Assembly (NCBI GenBank): GCA_016617785.1 | Contig: JADILM010000008.1 | Coordinates: 372,001 to 436,000, forward strand | Direction: 5' to 3' | From: Sporobolomyces roseus | Taxonomy: Eukaryota > Basidiomycota > Microbotryomycetes > Sporidiobolales > Sporidiobolaceae | DNA length: 64,000 nt | Shown here: one piece after another, positions 9,624-22,601 of the stretch | Position numbering within the stretch: the stretch's first letter is position 1 | Layout: every line of letters begins with the position of its first letter | The notes under the pieces: model-generated | Told to the model about the DNA's origin: nothing | Database searches by the model: none | What the model saw: the letters and a program-made list of their open reading frames with translations, nothing else | Program-made: the position numbers and the translations under genes

Positions 9624-11635
9624 CTACTGTCCTCCGTACTCCTTGGTGAGGAATTTGCCTGTTCGACGAAATGGAGGAGGAGTCAATCTCAGCTCTGCTG
9701 TACTCATCCATCGTTTCGTACGTACCGATCGTGATCATTTGAACGTTTGAAGTTCCTTCATAGATAGCTCCGACTGTTCGCACACAACGACTCGACGATC
9801 AGCGCTCTGATTCAACAATGATAGAAGAGTAGATGTACTCACTCTTCGAGTCCCTCAAGTACCTTTCAATTCCAGTCTCCCTCGTGAATCCGACTCCTCC
9901 AGCCCACTCGATCGCACGACTCGCGACCCTCTCGGCAACTTGCGATCCGTAGAGCTTGGCCATCGCAGCTTGCTTGGTGAAAGGTAAATCTTGCTCCTTC
10001 ATTCTCGCAGCGTTGTAACAGAGTAATCGAGCAGCTTCGATCTCGGTAGCGGATTCAGCGAATTGCATTTGCATTCCTTGGAACTGTACATCTCATCACT
10101 AGCCCCTCAGTGCTGTTCAGGGAAGAGACTGAGAGAGAAAGCAAAGACGCACCATTCCAACGGGTTGACCGAATTGTTTACGATCGAAAGTGTAGGGAAC
10201 CGCTTTGTTGAATGCTCCTTGAGCGATCCCGACCATTTGAGCGGCGATACCTACTCGTCCTTCATTCAGGATCTCAATAGCGTACCTATCGCACAACGAG
10301 GTTCGTAAGAGGAGAGGAGGAAGAGAGGAGAGAAAGAAAAAGCTCACTTGTATCCCTTTCCTTCTTCACCGATCAAATTCTCGGCGGGAATCTTGATATC
10401 GTCAAAGTTGAGAGTACATGTTGATGAAGCACGAATACCGAGCTGATTGCGAGGGGTACAAGGGATCAGCTTTCGACGAACAAGCGAGCAAAGGGTAAAG
10501 AAAGGCAAGTTACCTTCTTCTCCTTCTTTGCGATTTCGACTCCCATCTCCTTCTCGACGAGGAAACAAGAGATACCTTTGTAACCCTTACTCGGGTCGAT
10601 CGTGGCAAAGACCTAAATCATTCACGGTACTATCAGTTTCTTTCGCTCGTCTGATAGTCGCAACCTAAGAAGGACTTACGAGGAATATCTCGGCTTCAGC
10701 AGAGTTGGTTATCCACATCTTTGAACCGTTGAGGGTGTAGTAAGAACCATCTTCACTCTTCTTCGCAGTCGTCTTCAAAGCGAACGCGTCGGATCCAGAA
10801 GCTGGTTCAGAAAGTGCGAATGAACCGAGCTGTAGGCTCGAACGACTCGACGTCAGCGCTTGTAAAGACGTGAGGAAGAGAAGAGTGAAAACGCACCTTG
10901 CTAGAGGAGAGTTGAGGAAGGTATTTGTCCTTGACAGCGTCGGAAGCGTACTTTCGAAGAACGGTGTTGACGAGAGTGTTGTGTACGTCACAGCAGACAC
11001 TGACGGAAGGGTCAATCTTTGCTAGTTCCTCAATAACGAGAATAGCGGAAGTGAAAGAAGCTCCAGCTCCTCCGTGATCAGGATCCGTTTCGATCGCCAT
11101 CAACTGCGAGTTCGACCACCTTTGATGAGCTGGCGTATGACGACGAGGATCGAAGGATAGTCGACTACTCACACCTTGATCGAATAAGGCTTTGATGATT
11201 GAAGGATCCATCTTTTCATTCTCATCCATTTCTCGACTTTTGGGTTCGACGACTTCTTCAGCAAATTTGCGAACTATTCAACTCGGCACAATCACGCGTC
11301 ATCAGTATACTATTCATTGAGTCGTGTCCAAGCCCTTTCTCGAACAGGGCGACTGATCGGATTGCCGGAGAAGTAGAGGACTGACCAGCATCACGTAACA
11401 TCATTTCCTCATCTGTGAGAGTGTATAGCGATACAGGGTTCTCTCCCTGAACTGCACCCGTGAAGCATCTGATCCATTAGAAGTGTTTAGTTAGTTTCGA
11501 TCTTTGAGAGGGGCGTGAAAGTGGGGGGGGGGAGAGGAAGGGAGGGAGAAGAACTAACCGACGAGAAGCAGGGAGTACTGCTGGACGCGATGCGAGAGCA
11601 GTAGTGTTGAGAGCGGTACGAGCTAGGCGATACAT
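9624..11635 (-). CDS. Short/branched-chain acyl-CoA dehydrogenase, mitochondrial
   Basis: A flavoprotein that oxidises (branched) short acyl-CoA to the 2-enoyl-CoA in fatty-acid and isoleucine breakdown. The start [18 protein letters not shown] is an Arg/Ala/Ser/Thr-rich mitochondrial presequence. Then come the acyl-CoA dehydrogenase blocks: DGGAGAS-like [91 protein letters not shown] and [35 protein letters not shown] carries the catalytic glutamate of the YEGT motif. About eight exons, ending KEYGGQ at 9624. The LGIRASSTC and GRVGIAAQM blocks are closest to the ACADSB branch rather than isovaleryl or medium-chain enzymes, but substrate choice cannot be fixed from sequence. Confidence 0.9.
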
Positions 11636-11959
11636 TGTTGAAGAATTGTGAGGGTGAATCGTAGAAAGTCAAGCGAGGAAAACTTCAAGCAAATTTTGGA
11701 AGACATCGCTCGCCGGCTAACTCGCATCTTCGGCGCAAACCGCTTGAAACCGCTCCTTCGACTTGCGCACGTCAATACGACTGCTTGTGAGAATCGCAGA
11801 GTTTGACCGATATCGAATTCAACAAGAACGGGACCTGCGTAATGAATTCGCAGAGAATTGCGAAATCTCTCTTGTCTCGACAACCGCTCAACGGTTCGTC
11901 TCCAAATTGAGCTATCTTCGTCTTTACTATTGACACAACACCCACTTATCCCCATTTCC
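11636..11959. other. Upstream region of the acyl-CoA dehydrogenase
   Basis: These 324 bases lie between the acyl-CoA dehydrogenase start and the stop of the next minus-strand gene. They should contain the dehydrogenase promoter and the EEP gene's terminator. There are no ORFs with coding character and no clear motif. Confidence 0.35.
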
Positions 11960-13566
11960 TCAAGCTACAACTTGTTCCAATCCAACAACGACCAATCGAT
12001 GATCACTAACGATCAACGCATCTTTCCCATATCTCCTCCCTCCGACGTCCTCATAGAAGTTGGGTAACACTCCATATCTACTCACTTTCCACCTTGTTTG
12101 TCCATCCTTCTTTCCCTCGTCGACGAGAGGCTCGTCGGATTCAGTATCCGAAAGAGTAGCTGAGAGTTCATCTGGATCGTCGGCGTCGAGGAATGAGGAG
12201 TCGGAAGAAGGAGGTAGGGGTAGGTGAGGTGAGATGAAAGCGGCATTGTCGAAAAGGAGAATGAAATCGATTATCTTTGGAGTGTCAGATGGGAGGAAAC
12301 CAGTGAAAGTGTTGTGAGGACCATAAGCGCTGTATCAGAAACTCCTTCCATCAGTCTACTGCACGAGTGAGATGGAGAATGGAAGTTGCACGTACCCGCT
12401 GAGAGCACCCGGACCAGCGAGACTAGTTTTCCTCGTTGCTAATTCATGCCTCGAATCCCAGAACGCCTTCTCCTCTCCATCATCACCCTTCTTCTCTTCC
12501 TTCTTCTTGTATCGATCACCCGTCAAAACTTGATACCCTTTCTCCTCAGCAGGTGAATTGAGATCCCCGAGTAGCACGACCAAAGGTTCTTTTCCATTCA
12601 CTTGACTCTCTGTCATCTCCTCCCTCACCAACTCAAGAATGAGTTTCGCACTATTCGTTCGAGCTTCGAGTCCTCGATCATCCCAATGCGTGTTTGCAAC
12701 GATGATCTCGTCTAGAGAGGGCGATTGTTGATCCCTGAATCTTGCGATGGTGACCATTCGAGGTTGACCTGCATCCCACGATTTTGATCCAGGTACGTCG
12801 GGCGTTGTCGAGAGCCACGAATGCTTGTAAGACGAGAGGGAGAAGCGGGATTTTCGATAAAAGATTGGAACGGCTTCTCCTGCTTTCTTTCCATCGTTTC
12901 GACCTGCCGTCATGCCAATTCGTCAGCAGAATGACCTAAACATCGTCTGCAATATCCGCTACTAGGGCGATGTCGCTGTGTGAAGAGAGAGTGTGTGTGT
13001 AGAGACTTACCGACTCCGACAAATCCAAACTCGTCCCCCATCAAAACTTGCAAATCCTTATACTGATGATCCAAAACTTCCTGAAAACCGACTACATCCA
13101 ACTCACTGAACAAGACTTGATCTACCAACTTGTCCCTTCTCTCTTCCCACCCTGATTCACCCCATTTCTCCTGTCCCTTCTCTTTCCCTTTAAACGTATC
13201 TTTCAAAACTTTCAACGGTTTCAAAGGTCCACTCGGCGCATACCTCACGTTGAAAGATCCGAGTCTCAATTTGAGCGGTTGAGGAGAAGAGGAGAGAGTT
13301 TGAAGGTAATAGTCGGATCGAGCGCGGGAGAGGGGAGAATAGTCCATTGAGAAGAGATAGAGGATTCCGACGAGACCGACAAGGATAGAGAGGACTGTGA
13401 TTAGGGTCGAAGGAGGGGATGCGGCGGGAGCTAGTTGTGGGAATTGACCAGAGTCGGAAATGATTGAGGGTGGTGGAGCAGCGGCTTGAGGGGCAGCAGG
13501 TTCAGGTTCAGTGGTAGGAGAAAGCTCAGTGGTAGCTATGAGTCGCTCCTCTACTTGATCTGACAT
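11960..13566 (-). CDS. Membrane-anchored endonuclease/exonuclease/phosphatase-family protein
   Basis: Three exons, about 480 residues. The N-terminus (MSDQVEERL...) is Pro/Ala-rich and cytosolic-looking, then one hydrophobic helix (STLITVLSILVGLVGILYL) anchors the protein. The EEP (DNase I/Mg-dependent phosphodiesterase) fold follows: LGSFNVRYAP (metal-binding Asn), VVGFQEV (catalytic Glu), VANTHWDDRG, LLGDLNSP (GDxN motif) and, near the C-terminus, IVSDHRLVV (SDH motif). All expected metal and catalytic residues are present, so it should be active. The substrate is uncertain: small nucleotides, phosphoinositides or sphingomyelin-like lipids are possibilities. Between GDLN and SDH lies an acidic Ser/Asp-rich insert (about 12240-12130) not usual for the core fold. 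An in-frame ATG 33 bases upstream (13599) is an alternative start. Confidence 0.85.
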
Positions 13567-13909
13567 CGAGTGAGCGAGGAGGAGAGGTCGAGAGATCAAA
13601 ATATGATGTATGATGATGAGGCGGTGTCTAGAAAGCAGGGGAGAAGGCGAGAGGGTGAAGGTCTAATCCGAGCAATTGAACCTGATCTGCTTAGCAGTTT
13701 CCTCGTGCGGGAGAAATGAGAGAAGGAAGATGGAAGAAACTTGAAGCTTGAACGTTCGTCTTCCAAGTTTTTTTCGCAACTTGCAAGTGATCGAAACAAA
13801 ATTGAACGAATCGGTGGGGGTATATTTGCACTGCAAGCGAGAGAGAGAAAGAGACTGAAACGAACGACACAACGAAATCTATACACACTTTCCGTTCCTC
13901 TGACCCCGT
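13567..13909. other. Upstream region of the EEP gene
   Basis: These 343 bases sit between the EEP start and the stop codon of CSN2 on the same strand. A run of T near 13765-13775 and several short A/G tracts occur. No gene was seen; an overlapping minus-strand open frame starting at 13886 has no coding features. Confidence 0.35.
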
Positions 13910-16205
13910 CTAAAACGCCTCAGTAGCGAATCCTCTCTGTCCACCTCCAAACATATCGCCCATTGGACCCGCACTCGCTCCTCCAGATTGCAAACGATCT
14001 CCTCCTCCTGCAGTCGCTCCTTTCGCAAGCATGTTGGATTGAATAGAGACGAGTTGGGAGGTCCATAAGTCGAGAGTTTGATATCGTCGAGTTTCGAGTG
14101 CAGTGCTGTACATCGTCGGATCTCGCTCAGCTCAGAGATAACGCGAGCTGGAAAGGGAGAGAAGAACGTACTGGCGATCCAACTCGAGTCGACCGGTAAC
14201 TTGATCTATTCTACCTTGAATCTTCTCGTCCAGAATCAAAGCGACAACAATTTCCTCGACTTGTTCATCGGGAATGCTCAATTGCTGAACGATCACGTCG
14301 ACAGAATCAGCACAAATATGAGTGAGGCGATGCTCGCGAAGAAGGACGTACCCTAGCGAGATAAGAGATTTCGATCCGATTGTAAGGTTTGATGATATCG
14401 AGAATCCATTGAGTTCGTAATGAACGCAAAACGTCGTCGATGTATTCACGAATGAAAGGATCTCCCATAATCGTCTCACGGTTCGCTGAACACGGGCACA
14501 AGGGAAGGTGAGTTGACTAAGAGGATAAGAGAGAGAGCGAATATGGGCTTACTTCGTAAGATCTTTTCTGCCTCGTGAACATCTCGTCGTTGATAAGCTT
14601 GTACGAGAGCTTGCATGGCGGCGATCTCGCGATCGTTCTTATACCTGAAGACGCGGCATAGGGAACCATGACTTAGTTCGAAGGTGGTCGACACAGAGCG
14701 ATGGGAGAGCGAGACTCACGGTTTAGTCTCTTGACTATCGAAAGGATCAATCTCACTCTCAGTGAGCATATGAGCGAGTACGAGGTACTTCAATACTTGA
14801 GTACGTTGAGTAGATCCAGCTTCGTCGTATGCTTTGAAAGCTTCGAAGAAATCGACTTGAGCTTTCGTCCAATCCTCTACAAATCACCGAGTAGCGTCAG
14901 TAGAGCTCGCAGAAAGGGGAGACGAGGGGAGACTTACTCTCTGACATGTACATCTTTCCACCACATTCTCGAATAACACCTTGAATACGAGGGTGAGGAA
15001 TAGCTGAACGAACTCGCAAACTCTTCTCGTAGATCTCCTGTGACTCTCATCAAGTCCCGATTAGCAAGCGCGAACTTGTGAATCGAAACGGTAGCGAACG
15101 CACCCTTAGTTTCTTGTTGTTCTTCATCTCTCCGTACATCTGAATCTCGAGAGCGTAGACTTCAAGTTGAGTAGTTCCTTTCGAGGAGTCGACGTCGGCA
15201 CCGTCATCGGTAGGAGCGCACGAAGCGTGAAGTTCTCGGAGGATCTGCGAACATGCCAGAATTTGATTAGAGGCCATAAAGTCTGATCAAAAGCTTCCGT
15301 GCTCACCTTGTTGAGTCGATTGTATTCATGACGATCTAACCACAATTTCGCTAACTTGAGATTGGTTTTCGTACTCAAACGCTGTGAATGGACAAAAGAG
15401 TTCGATCAGTGAGCGTACAAGGCCTATCGACCTGAATCTCACACTCACATCGTTCTTCTGTTCCTCCAAAGCATTCATCGTGACCTCGTAGAACTCCTGC
15501 ATCTTCTCTGTCCCCAATTTAGGTTCAGCACTAACATAATCCAAAATCCTATTAATCGCTTTCTCCGCCACGTTCCTCGTCACTCCCTTCTTCGTATACG
15601 TCAACAACGTCTTGTAATGCGTCAAAGCTTCATCGAACCGAGAGTGTTTGAAGGTGAGTTTGGTCATTTGCTTCAAGGCTTTGAAACCGAAATCGGATTG
15701 TTCGTTCTTAGCGGATTCATCGGAAACTATCTTTTGGAAAGCGGCGAGTGCTACGTCGGGTTCATCTCGTTTTGCTGTAGAGTCCATAATGGCGTCAGTG
15801 CGAGAAGGGTTGCTATGGGAGGTGGTGTCGAGTAGGGAAAGGAATGGCGACTTTACATTTCGCCTTGTAGTATTCATTCTCGACATCCACTTCATCTTCC
15901 TCATTCTCTGATCCTTCATACTCGAATCCGTAATCCTCGTCCTGTTGTGAGAGGGAAGGCGGGTGGAGGTGAAATGAGAGAGGCGAAGCGGGGAAAGATG
16001 AGGCAATAAGGGGGGTCAGCACGTAGCTCGGAGAGGGTGGATAGATCTCACTACCCCAGTGAATAGCTCAATGAGTATATAGGAGGAGAGAGTGGACTCA
16101 CATCATCCATCATCTGTCATTCAATTGATCAAGATCTCAGCGAGTCAGCACTCCCCTAGGCAGCACGGTAACAGTTTGAGAGCTCACGAATTCATCATCA
16201 GACAT
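13910..16205 (-). CDS. CSN2: COP9 signalosome subunit 2
   Basis: Scaffold subunit of the COP9 signalosome, which removes Nedd8 from cullins; CSN2 contacts the cullin-RBX1 end. A multi-exon gene of about 500 residues. Diagnostic blocks in order are an acidic N-terminus, [70 protein letters not shown]...[75 protein letters not shown] and, in the PCI domain, [21 protein letters not shown] plus [17 protein letters not shown]. The order matches animal CSN2 almost exactly. The first two exons are tiny: 16205-16188 (18 bases, MSDDEF) and 16113-16102 (12 bases, MMDD). The C-terminus has a Gly-rich tail not shared with animals. Confidence 0.95.
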
Positions 16206-16486
16206 ATTGAGCGATCTCTAGAAAGGATCGAAAGGGATTGGAAGAAAGTCGATGAAATGTGAGAAGTCAACCTTTCGCAAGCGATTCTGAGTTCCTCTTC
16301 TCTCGACTCGCAATGGCAAGCACCGGGAGACGATAGAGAGAACGATCAACTTTGCACATGAAGGAGCAACAAGACAGAGGAGTATACGACAAAAAAAAGG
16401 GATGGAATAACGAATCAGATCAGGAAGAGATTCAGATGCAAGGGAAATGTGTACAGCAGCAGGGGGGAATAGAAGATAGATATGTA

Positions 16487-19400
16487 TTACGTATCTTGTC
16501 GTTGAGCAAGAGCGGTTCCTAGATCTCTCGCCATCTTGACCGCTTCGAGATGCCAGGGTAATCGACCGTTTGTTCCCCATCTCACTCGAGCTAGAGCTGA
16601 CAACTCAGTGTAACTCTGCCTGACGTCCTTGACGAGGTCTGAGAGGGGCGCAGAGTAAGATGAGGTACGACTCGCGTGCGAGAGGAGGAAATGAATAGCG
16701 TGAACCGAGATTGAGGAAGGGGAGAGAGGAGAGGGAGGTGGGATGCTAGAGTCGATGGAAGAATGCGTAAAGGTTGGAATCCGGGGGACGTGAATGAGAT
16801 AGGTCGATGCAGGGGCGAAGACGGTGATTGAGGAGAGAACGCTGACGGGTTCGGAAGGGGTGAAGGAGAGAATCGTCGGTTCTTTGTCGAACAGAGCGGG
16901 TGAATCGAGTTTCGAGTGAGAGGAGGATTGACGCGAGACGACAGTGAGCTCGCCTTCTTCTGAGATCGTATCGGATTGAACGGAGGAACGACGGACTTTG
17001 GCGTTCGAGGGAAGAATCGAGAGAGGTGGATTGAGATCGGCAGAGACGAAAGTGACGTGAACTGGACGCTTTTGGTTGACGAGTTGTTCCTTGAGAATTG
17101 AATCCCAGGCTATACAACCGGATGAGGATCAGCAACTGTCCAGATAGAGAAACAGGAGAACAAGACTTGCCTCGAATTTCGAGGATAGTAGGCTCGTCCA
17201 GTCGACAAACGACGATCCTCCATTCGACATCGACGCCTTGTAACAGCTGCAAGATCAAGCTCCAGACTAATCGAACTCGAAGGACGTCTCCAGGAACTCC
17301 GGGAGGAACCTTGACGAATCGATTGACGCTCCTCCAAGATTCACCAGTTTCGTCGACCGTCGAAACATACACCCAATGCGCGAGCCCATCTGCACTAGTG
17401 GACTTTGACGTATAGCCTACATGTAAGAATCGATGTCGTTGTTGAATCGCCAAAGTCGAAACTGGGAAATTCATATCGAAACTGATCTTGCGAGGTCGAA
17501 TGGGAGAAATCGTGACAGCTGGAGATTGGAATAGTCGAACGTTCGGACTTTGATTCGCAGGGTTGGGAGCTGCTGCTGCCGAAGGGAATGTTTCGGGAAT
17601 CGGGAAGCGAAGTTTCGTGACTGGGACTTGCAGTTGATCGTAAAGAGAGAATGCGAGGGAGTTGTGTCGTTCTGTACTTGTCCTGCCGCAACTCGTTTCC
17701 TCGCGATACAGTTGAGAAGTCGAGATGGGAATAGAGACGATCGAAGATAAGGCTGGTTTGCTGCGTTGGAGGAGATGCAGTAGAGTGAAGAGAGGCGATG
17801 AGGTCGTGAGAGGCGCAACTCCTTCAGGACTGATGATGTAGAAGACGACGTTCTGGTACAGCTTCGACACATCGACGATAGCCATAGCTAAGCAAGTCGA
17901 GCGATTAGCAAGAGAATCGTGAAAGGTTCAGTAGGAGAGGTTGAAAACTCACAAAGTATCTTGCTGTCCTCTTTCGAATAGCCTCGAGTCAGTGATCCAG
18001 CAGGGAGAGCGAGATGACCATCTTGTGTTCCTCCGAATTGACCGGAACTCGGAAGAACTCCTGTCGCATGTTCTCCCAATCGCAGACCCTATTTCACCAC
18101 TTCAATCAGCACCATCTCACAAGCGTGTATAGAGCTAGAGAGCGTACCTGATAGATGGAAGCTGCATGTTTCAGCCATTCGTCGATGAGATCATGCATCG
18201 TGGTTCCCGCTTCTTCGTAAATCGCAAAAGCCGTCACATCTTTCCTTCCAATAATCGGTTCGAACCCCATCGGCTTCCAGAATTCCATCGCCGTCGTTGC
18301 TACTTGAAGGACAGACTGTTGAGAACGTAGAAGGAGACTAGGACTGGTAGCGGTCTCGAGAGGGGAGAGAGCGGTGTGGTCGGCGAATAGGGGAGATGGA
18401 CTGAGGGTCGAGCAGACAGAGGAGAGGGAATCGGAGATGTCCTTAATTGCGGAGTTGGAAACTAACGAGCGTGAGAGGAGTCAGCATAGTGCACGAACTT
18501 CGCGAGGTCAAAGGAAAGTGGAAACTCACCAAGTTTGGGTTCAGGATGAGATTGACCGATGAAACCAGACAAGGTCGACCGAAACTCTCGATTAAAATAA
18601 ATGTGATCGATCAGAACGGATAAGAGGACTTCTTGAGCTGCCGCGACCGCCGTAGTGGCGAGAATCGGTTCGGGAGTAACGATTTGACGCTTGATGAGAC
18701 GATTGGCGAAATCTCCCAGAACGAGGAGTTCAAGACCACCGAGTTTGACGAGAGTTGTCGAGCCATCGGAATCCGGTCGCTGATCGTCGAGCGCTTGTTG
18801 CTGTTCCGTTTCGTCCATCTCGATATCGCTACCATCTCCAGTATCCTCATCTGCAGTTGCCGTTCCATCGCTGTACTCATCCTTCGATATCGCTCTCTTC
18901 CATCCTCGATGCCTCGTCGAAGTCAAAGATCTTCCCCTCGAATTGCTTCTTCCCCTCCTCTCCTTCGACCTTCGATCTCGTTGGAGTCTCTCCGCGACGG
19001 CTATTCGAGGATCGCAGATTGATGTATACCACGGCTCGAGTGACCGAGAAGAATTTGACGAGTCTTGAATTCGCTTGTGGTCGAACCCCAACTCTTCCTC
19101 ATCGGATTCTGGCGTCGGAAGTCCGAATTTGCCTTTGCGAGCATCGTATTTTGCGATGGCCAGATCGTAGGAGGGAGAGAAGTGAAGAGCGTCGAAAGCA
19201 CCAGGTAGAGGACAACGCCGAAGTTGAGGAGTCGAGGCAAACGAAGGGCGATCACTGAGGGAGACAGAGAAAGATGGAACTGGAATGCTGTCGGGTCGAG
19301 TAGGGGAAGCAAGGGAAGTCGGAGTCGACATAATGGCAGCGGAGGATGGAACGATAGTTGGCGCAGCTAGACCGAGAGCGTTTGCGGATGTATCGAAAGC

Positions 19401-22400
19401 GAAATGATTCGTAGCTGGTCCAACGGGAGATGAGTGAATAGCGAAGTGAGGAGAGGTATGAGTGGCGTAAGGAGAAGTAGGAGAAGTGGAAGAAGCGAAG
19501 GGAGTTGTCGATAGATGGGAGAAGTGGTCGACAAACTTCGGACTTGTCGTCGTCGAATGAGCGAGAGGGTACGGGTCTTGCATGACTGAGAGACCCATAT
19601 CGGTTGATGGAGCGAGAGTCGTTCCCGGGAGAGGTGTCGGAGCAGTATCGAAGAATGAAAAGTCATCGTCGTTCAAATCGAGGAGATCCATTCCATCATC
19701 GTAATCCTGGTTTCCCGTTGCTGCGCCCATCGCTCCGTTCGAGGTTCCATAAGATCCATCTCCCCAATCAAAGGAAGCGAATGCGTTGTCGAGAGAAGTC
19801 ATCGGTTGACTCGTCGAGACTGAGTTGTTCGAAGGCTGAGTCGAATGAGGCGGTTCTTCAGGAGAAGGATAGAGGCCGAGACCGAGACCGTCGATCTCCA
19901 TCGAATGATTTCCACTGGGTTTGTGATGATCCGAAGCTTGAGGGAAAGAAGGAGTTTGAGTCGAGCTGACAGCGGTCGTGTAACCTGGAAGAGGGAAGAC
20001 AACATCCGCTGGACTCGGAGCTTCCGTCGAAGAAGTGCCGAGCGACATGGGAGTTCGCATATTGATTGGAGCTGCAGCAGGTGGCGGTTGTCTCGTTCCC
20101 ATCGCTTTCCCCTTCTCTGCTTCTTCCACCTTCTTCCTCTCTTCTTCCTCCTCTTGAGCTTTCTTCTCCCTCGCTAATTTCTCTTCAGCTTCTGTCGCTC
20201 GTCGTGTCGTCTCATCTTCCATCCATCTCCATACTTCATTCGTTCTCCCCGCCAATGGATCTCTTCGAAAGTTGATCGTTTCATCTCCGTCGACTAGCTT
20301 GTCTCGCCGTCTTGAGCGCCCGAGAGCTTTCGCTGCTAGTTTTCGTCGAGCTGAAGAATCGTAAGGGAAAGGAAGGAGAGAGGGCGCTTGGTTCGAAGGT
20401 TGCGAGTGGGAGAGATCGGGAGTCGAAACTGGTGGAGGAGGGAAAGTTGCACCTGGGGAAGTGAGTGAAGAATGTCGAGCGATCGAATCGGGAGGCATGG
20501 CGGGAGATAATTCAGTCGGAGCAGGTTTGTCGGGAGAAGACTGAGGTGTCGGTGGTGGTGGTGGTCGAGTTCCGTCGATGACAACCAATTCAGCTGGCCA
20601 TACGAGTTCCTCCCCTTCCTCCATCGTGGTTGTAGCTACGTCCTCCGACGAAGAAGAGAAATCAAGTCGACAAGTAACCCAGTCGTTGCTCTCAATTTCC
20701 AACCCAATACCATCGAGTTGTTTCCTCCATCTCTGTCTCATCTGTTCCAACTCCTTGTCCGAGGTATCGTCGCTCAGGTGGATTCGTCGTACGAGTTTTG
20801 CCTTGATTCCGAGAGGCGCGAGGAGAATAGGGTAACCGATTGGAGTAGAGGAAAGGTGAGATGGGAGCGCTTGATAAGGAAGTTCTTCGACTGCAGTCTG
20901 AACGAAGATAGTCGATCTTTGTACGGTGAGACGAAAGGTCGAGACGCTGGCGGAAGGATGACGTCGTTTTCGAGGAGACGAGGGTGAAGAGTTCGAGTGG
21001 TGCGAGTCGCAGGATGATGGAGGCGGAAGGTAGACGAGTGATCTGCCTATTCGTTGCCATGTCCGACCATTCTTGTATCCAGAAGAACGTGATGAGGCGA
21101 TGGTCTCAGCGACTAAGGTGTCTTCGACGGCGGCGAGGAAGCTTTCGTAGGCGAGTGCGACCTCAGTCTGTCGCAGTGGCGGACCGACGGAAGGTAAGGA
21201 AGAGAGGAAGTTGGATGATATGGCGAGGGCGGAGGGATAACTTTGAGCAGGTCGTGCGAGAGGCGAGAAACCGGAAGATTTCGGGGTCGAGGTCGAATTT
21301 GTCGATGGAGGATAAAGAGCAGGATAAAGGGTTTGATGACTGAGCGATCCGGATGAGATGCCTGGGGGTGAACACGAGGAGTGTCAGCGATCGAAAAGGC
21401 TGGAAAATGAAAAGAGAGAGAACGAACATTCAAGTCCATCGTAATTGAGATCGTCAAATAGTGTCTTCCCACCTTCCGCCTCTCCACTCCTGATCACTCC
21501 GAATGCCCATAGTACTCTTCCAACACCCTCTACTTTCTCCCTTGTTACATCTTCCTTCTCTTTACCCTTTCCTTTGACATCACTCTCTTTCTTCGGTACC
21601 TCGAGCTGAGCACTCGCGATTCTGACGTAGCACAACAAATCAAGTCTATCACCTCCTTCTCTGACCTTCTCCTTCCCACGCTGAATTAGATCCCGTCGAG
21701 CTCGCTCAAACGGGTCTTCATCAATACCGAGGCGAGAAGATCGTAAAGTCTTGATCTGATCGTCGAGTTTCGAAGTAGACGCATCGGTACGAAGGACAGG
21801 AGGCTGATATTTTGATAGAGGTGTAGGTGGGAGGGAGGGAGGACCGAGGAGTGGAGAGCTGACAGAACCGAGTTCTTCGCTGAGGAGTTCGTCGAGTGGA
21901 TTTTGAGTTTTCGCTTTCTTCTTTGCTGGTCCTTCTTCCTTCTCTTTCCCTTTCGATATGGAAACTGAAGAAGCGGATGTAGCAAGAGGAGGGCGAGCTT
22001 GAGTCGTAACAGTCGAACTTGAGGAGGCAGAGGTTGAAAGAACGGGAGGAAGGAAAGGATCGTAATTCGAGTAATCGGCTTCGGAGTCGGATAATGGAAT
22101 CGCTGAACCTTTCCAACATCTGTACTTGATGACCCACCCTTGACCCAACTCTATCAACTCTGAATTGACTTTGACTTGATCCGAAGTGATTCTCTCCCTA
22201 ACTCTCGGCCAAGGTGAATCTCCCACTCCTCCCGAAGAATGATCTTTCCCGCCTGCCTGACTCGATGAAGTTGAAGCGGAGAGTTTCGGAGATGCCGCTC
22301 CAGCTAGAGAGAAGGAAGAAGTGGAGGAATTGAGAGGAGGTCGGGAAGAAGAAGAAGAATTGAGGGGAGTTGGAGGTGCATTCGGTCGATTCGGGAGAGA

Positions 22401-22601
22401 GAGTGGATTTGGAAGAGGAGTGAATGAAGTAGGTGGAGCTGGGGTATAGGTGGAGGGAGGTCGATTTGAAGTAGTTTGAGCCGTCGGTCTAGCAGGAAGC
22501 GAAGGATGAGAGAGGGGAGGCATCCCAGTTCCTGTTTCGACCCTGCGTTATAGATCAAGTAGTTGTTCAACAGCTTAACAGTACCGTGTGTCTTGGGACA
22601 T
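16487..22601 (-). CDS. MED13: Mediator complex subunit 13 (kinase module)
   Basis: Large subunit of the CDK8 kinase module that links CDK8/cyclin C to core Mediator in the nucleus. The spliced protein is about 1,900 residues. It starts MSQDTR (22601), joined to a long Ser/Pro-rich exon (22542-21430) and a second long exon (about 21362-18530). The N-terminal MED13 part includes LIELGQGWVIKYRCWKG, GVGRVLWAFGVI and EELVWPAELVVIDG. The middle is low-complexity. The C-terminal MED13 domain has EFWKPMGFEPIIGRKDVTAFAIYEE, VSKLYQNVVFYIISPEG, FLHVGYTSKSTSADGLAHWVYV, VRLVWSLILQLLQGVDVEWRIVVCRL and, at the end, LPWHLEAVKMARDLG. The frame upstream of the chosen ATG stays open (to 22967), but that part has no family similarity. 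Confidence 0.88.
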
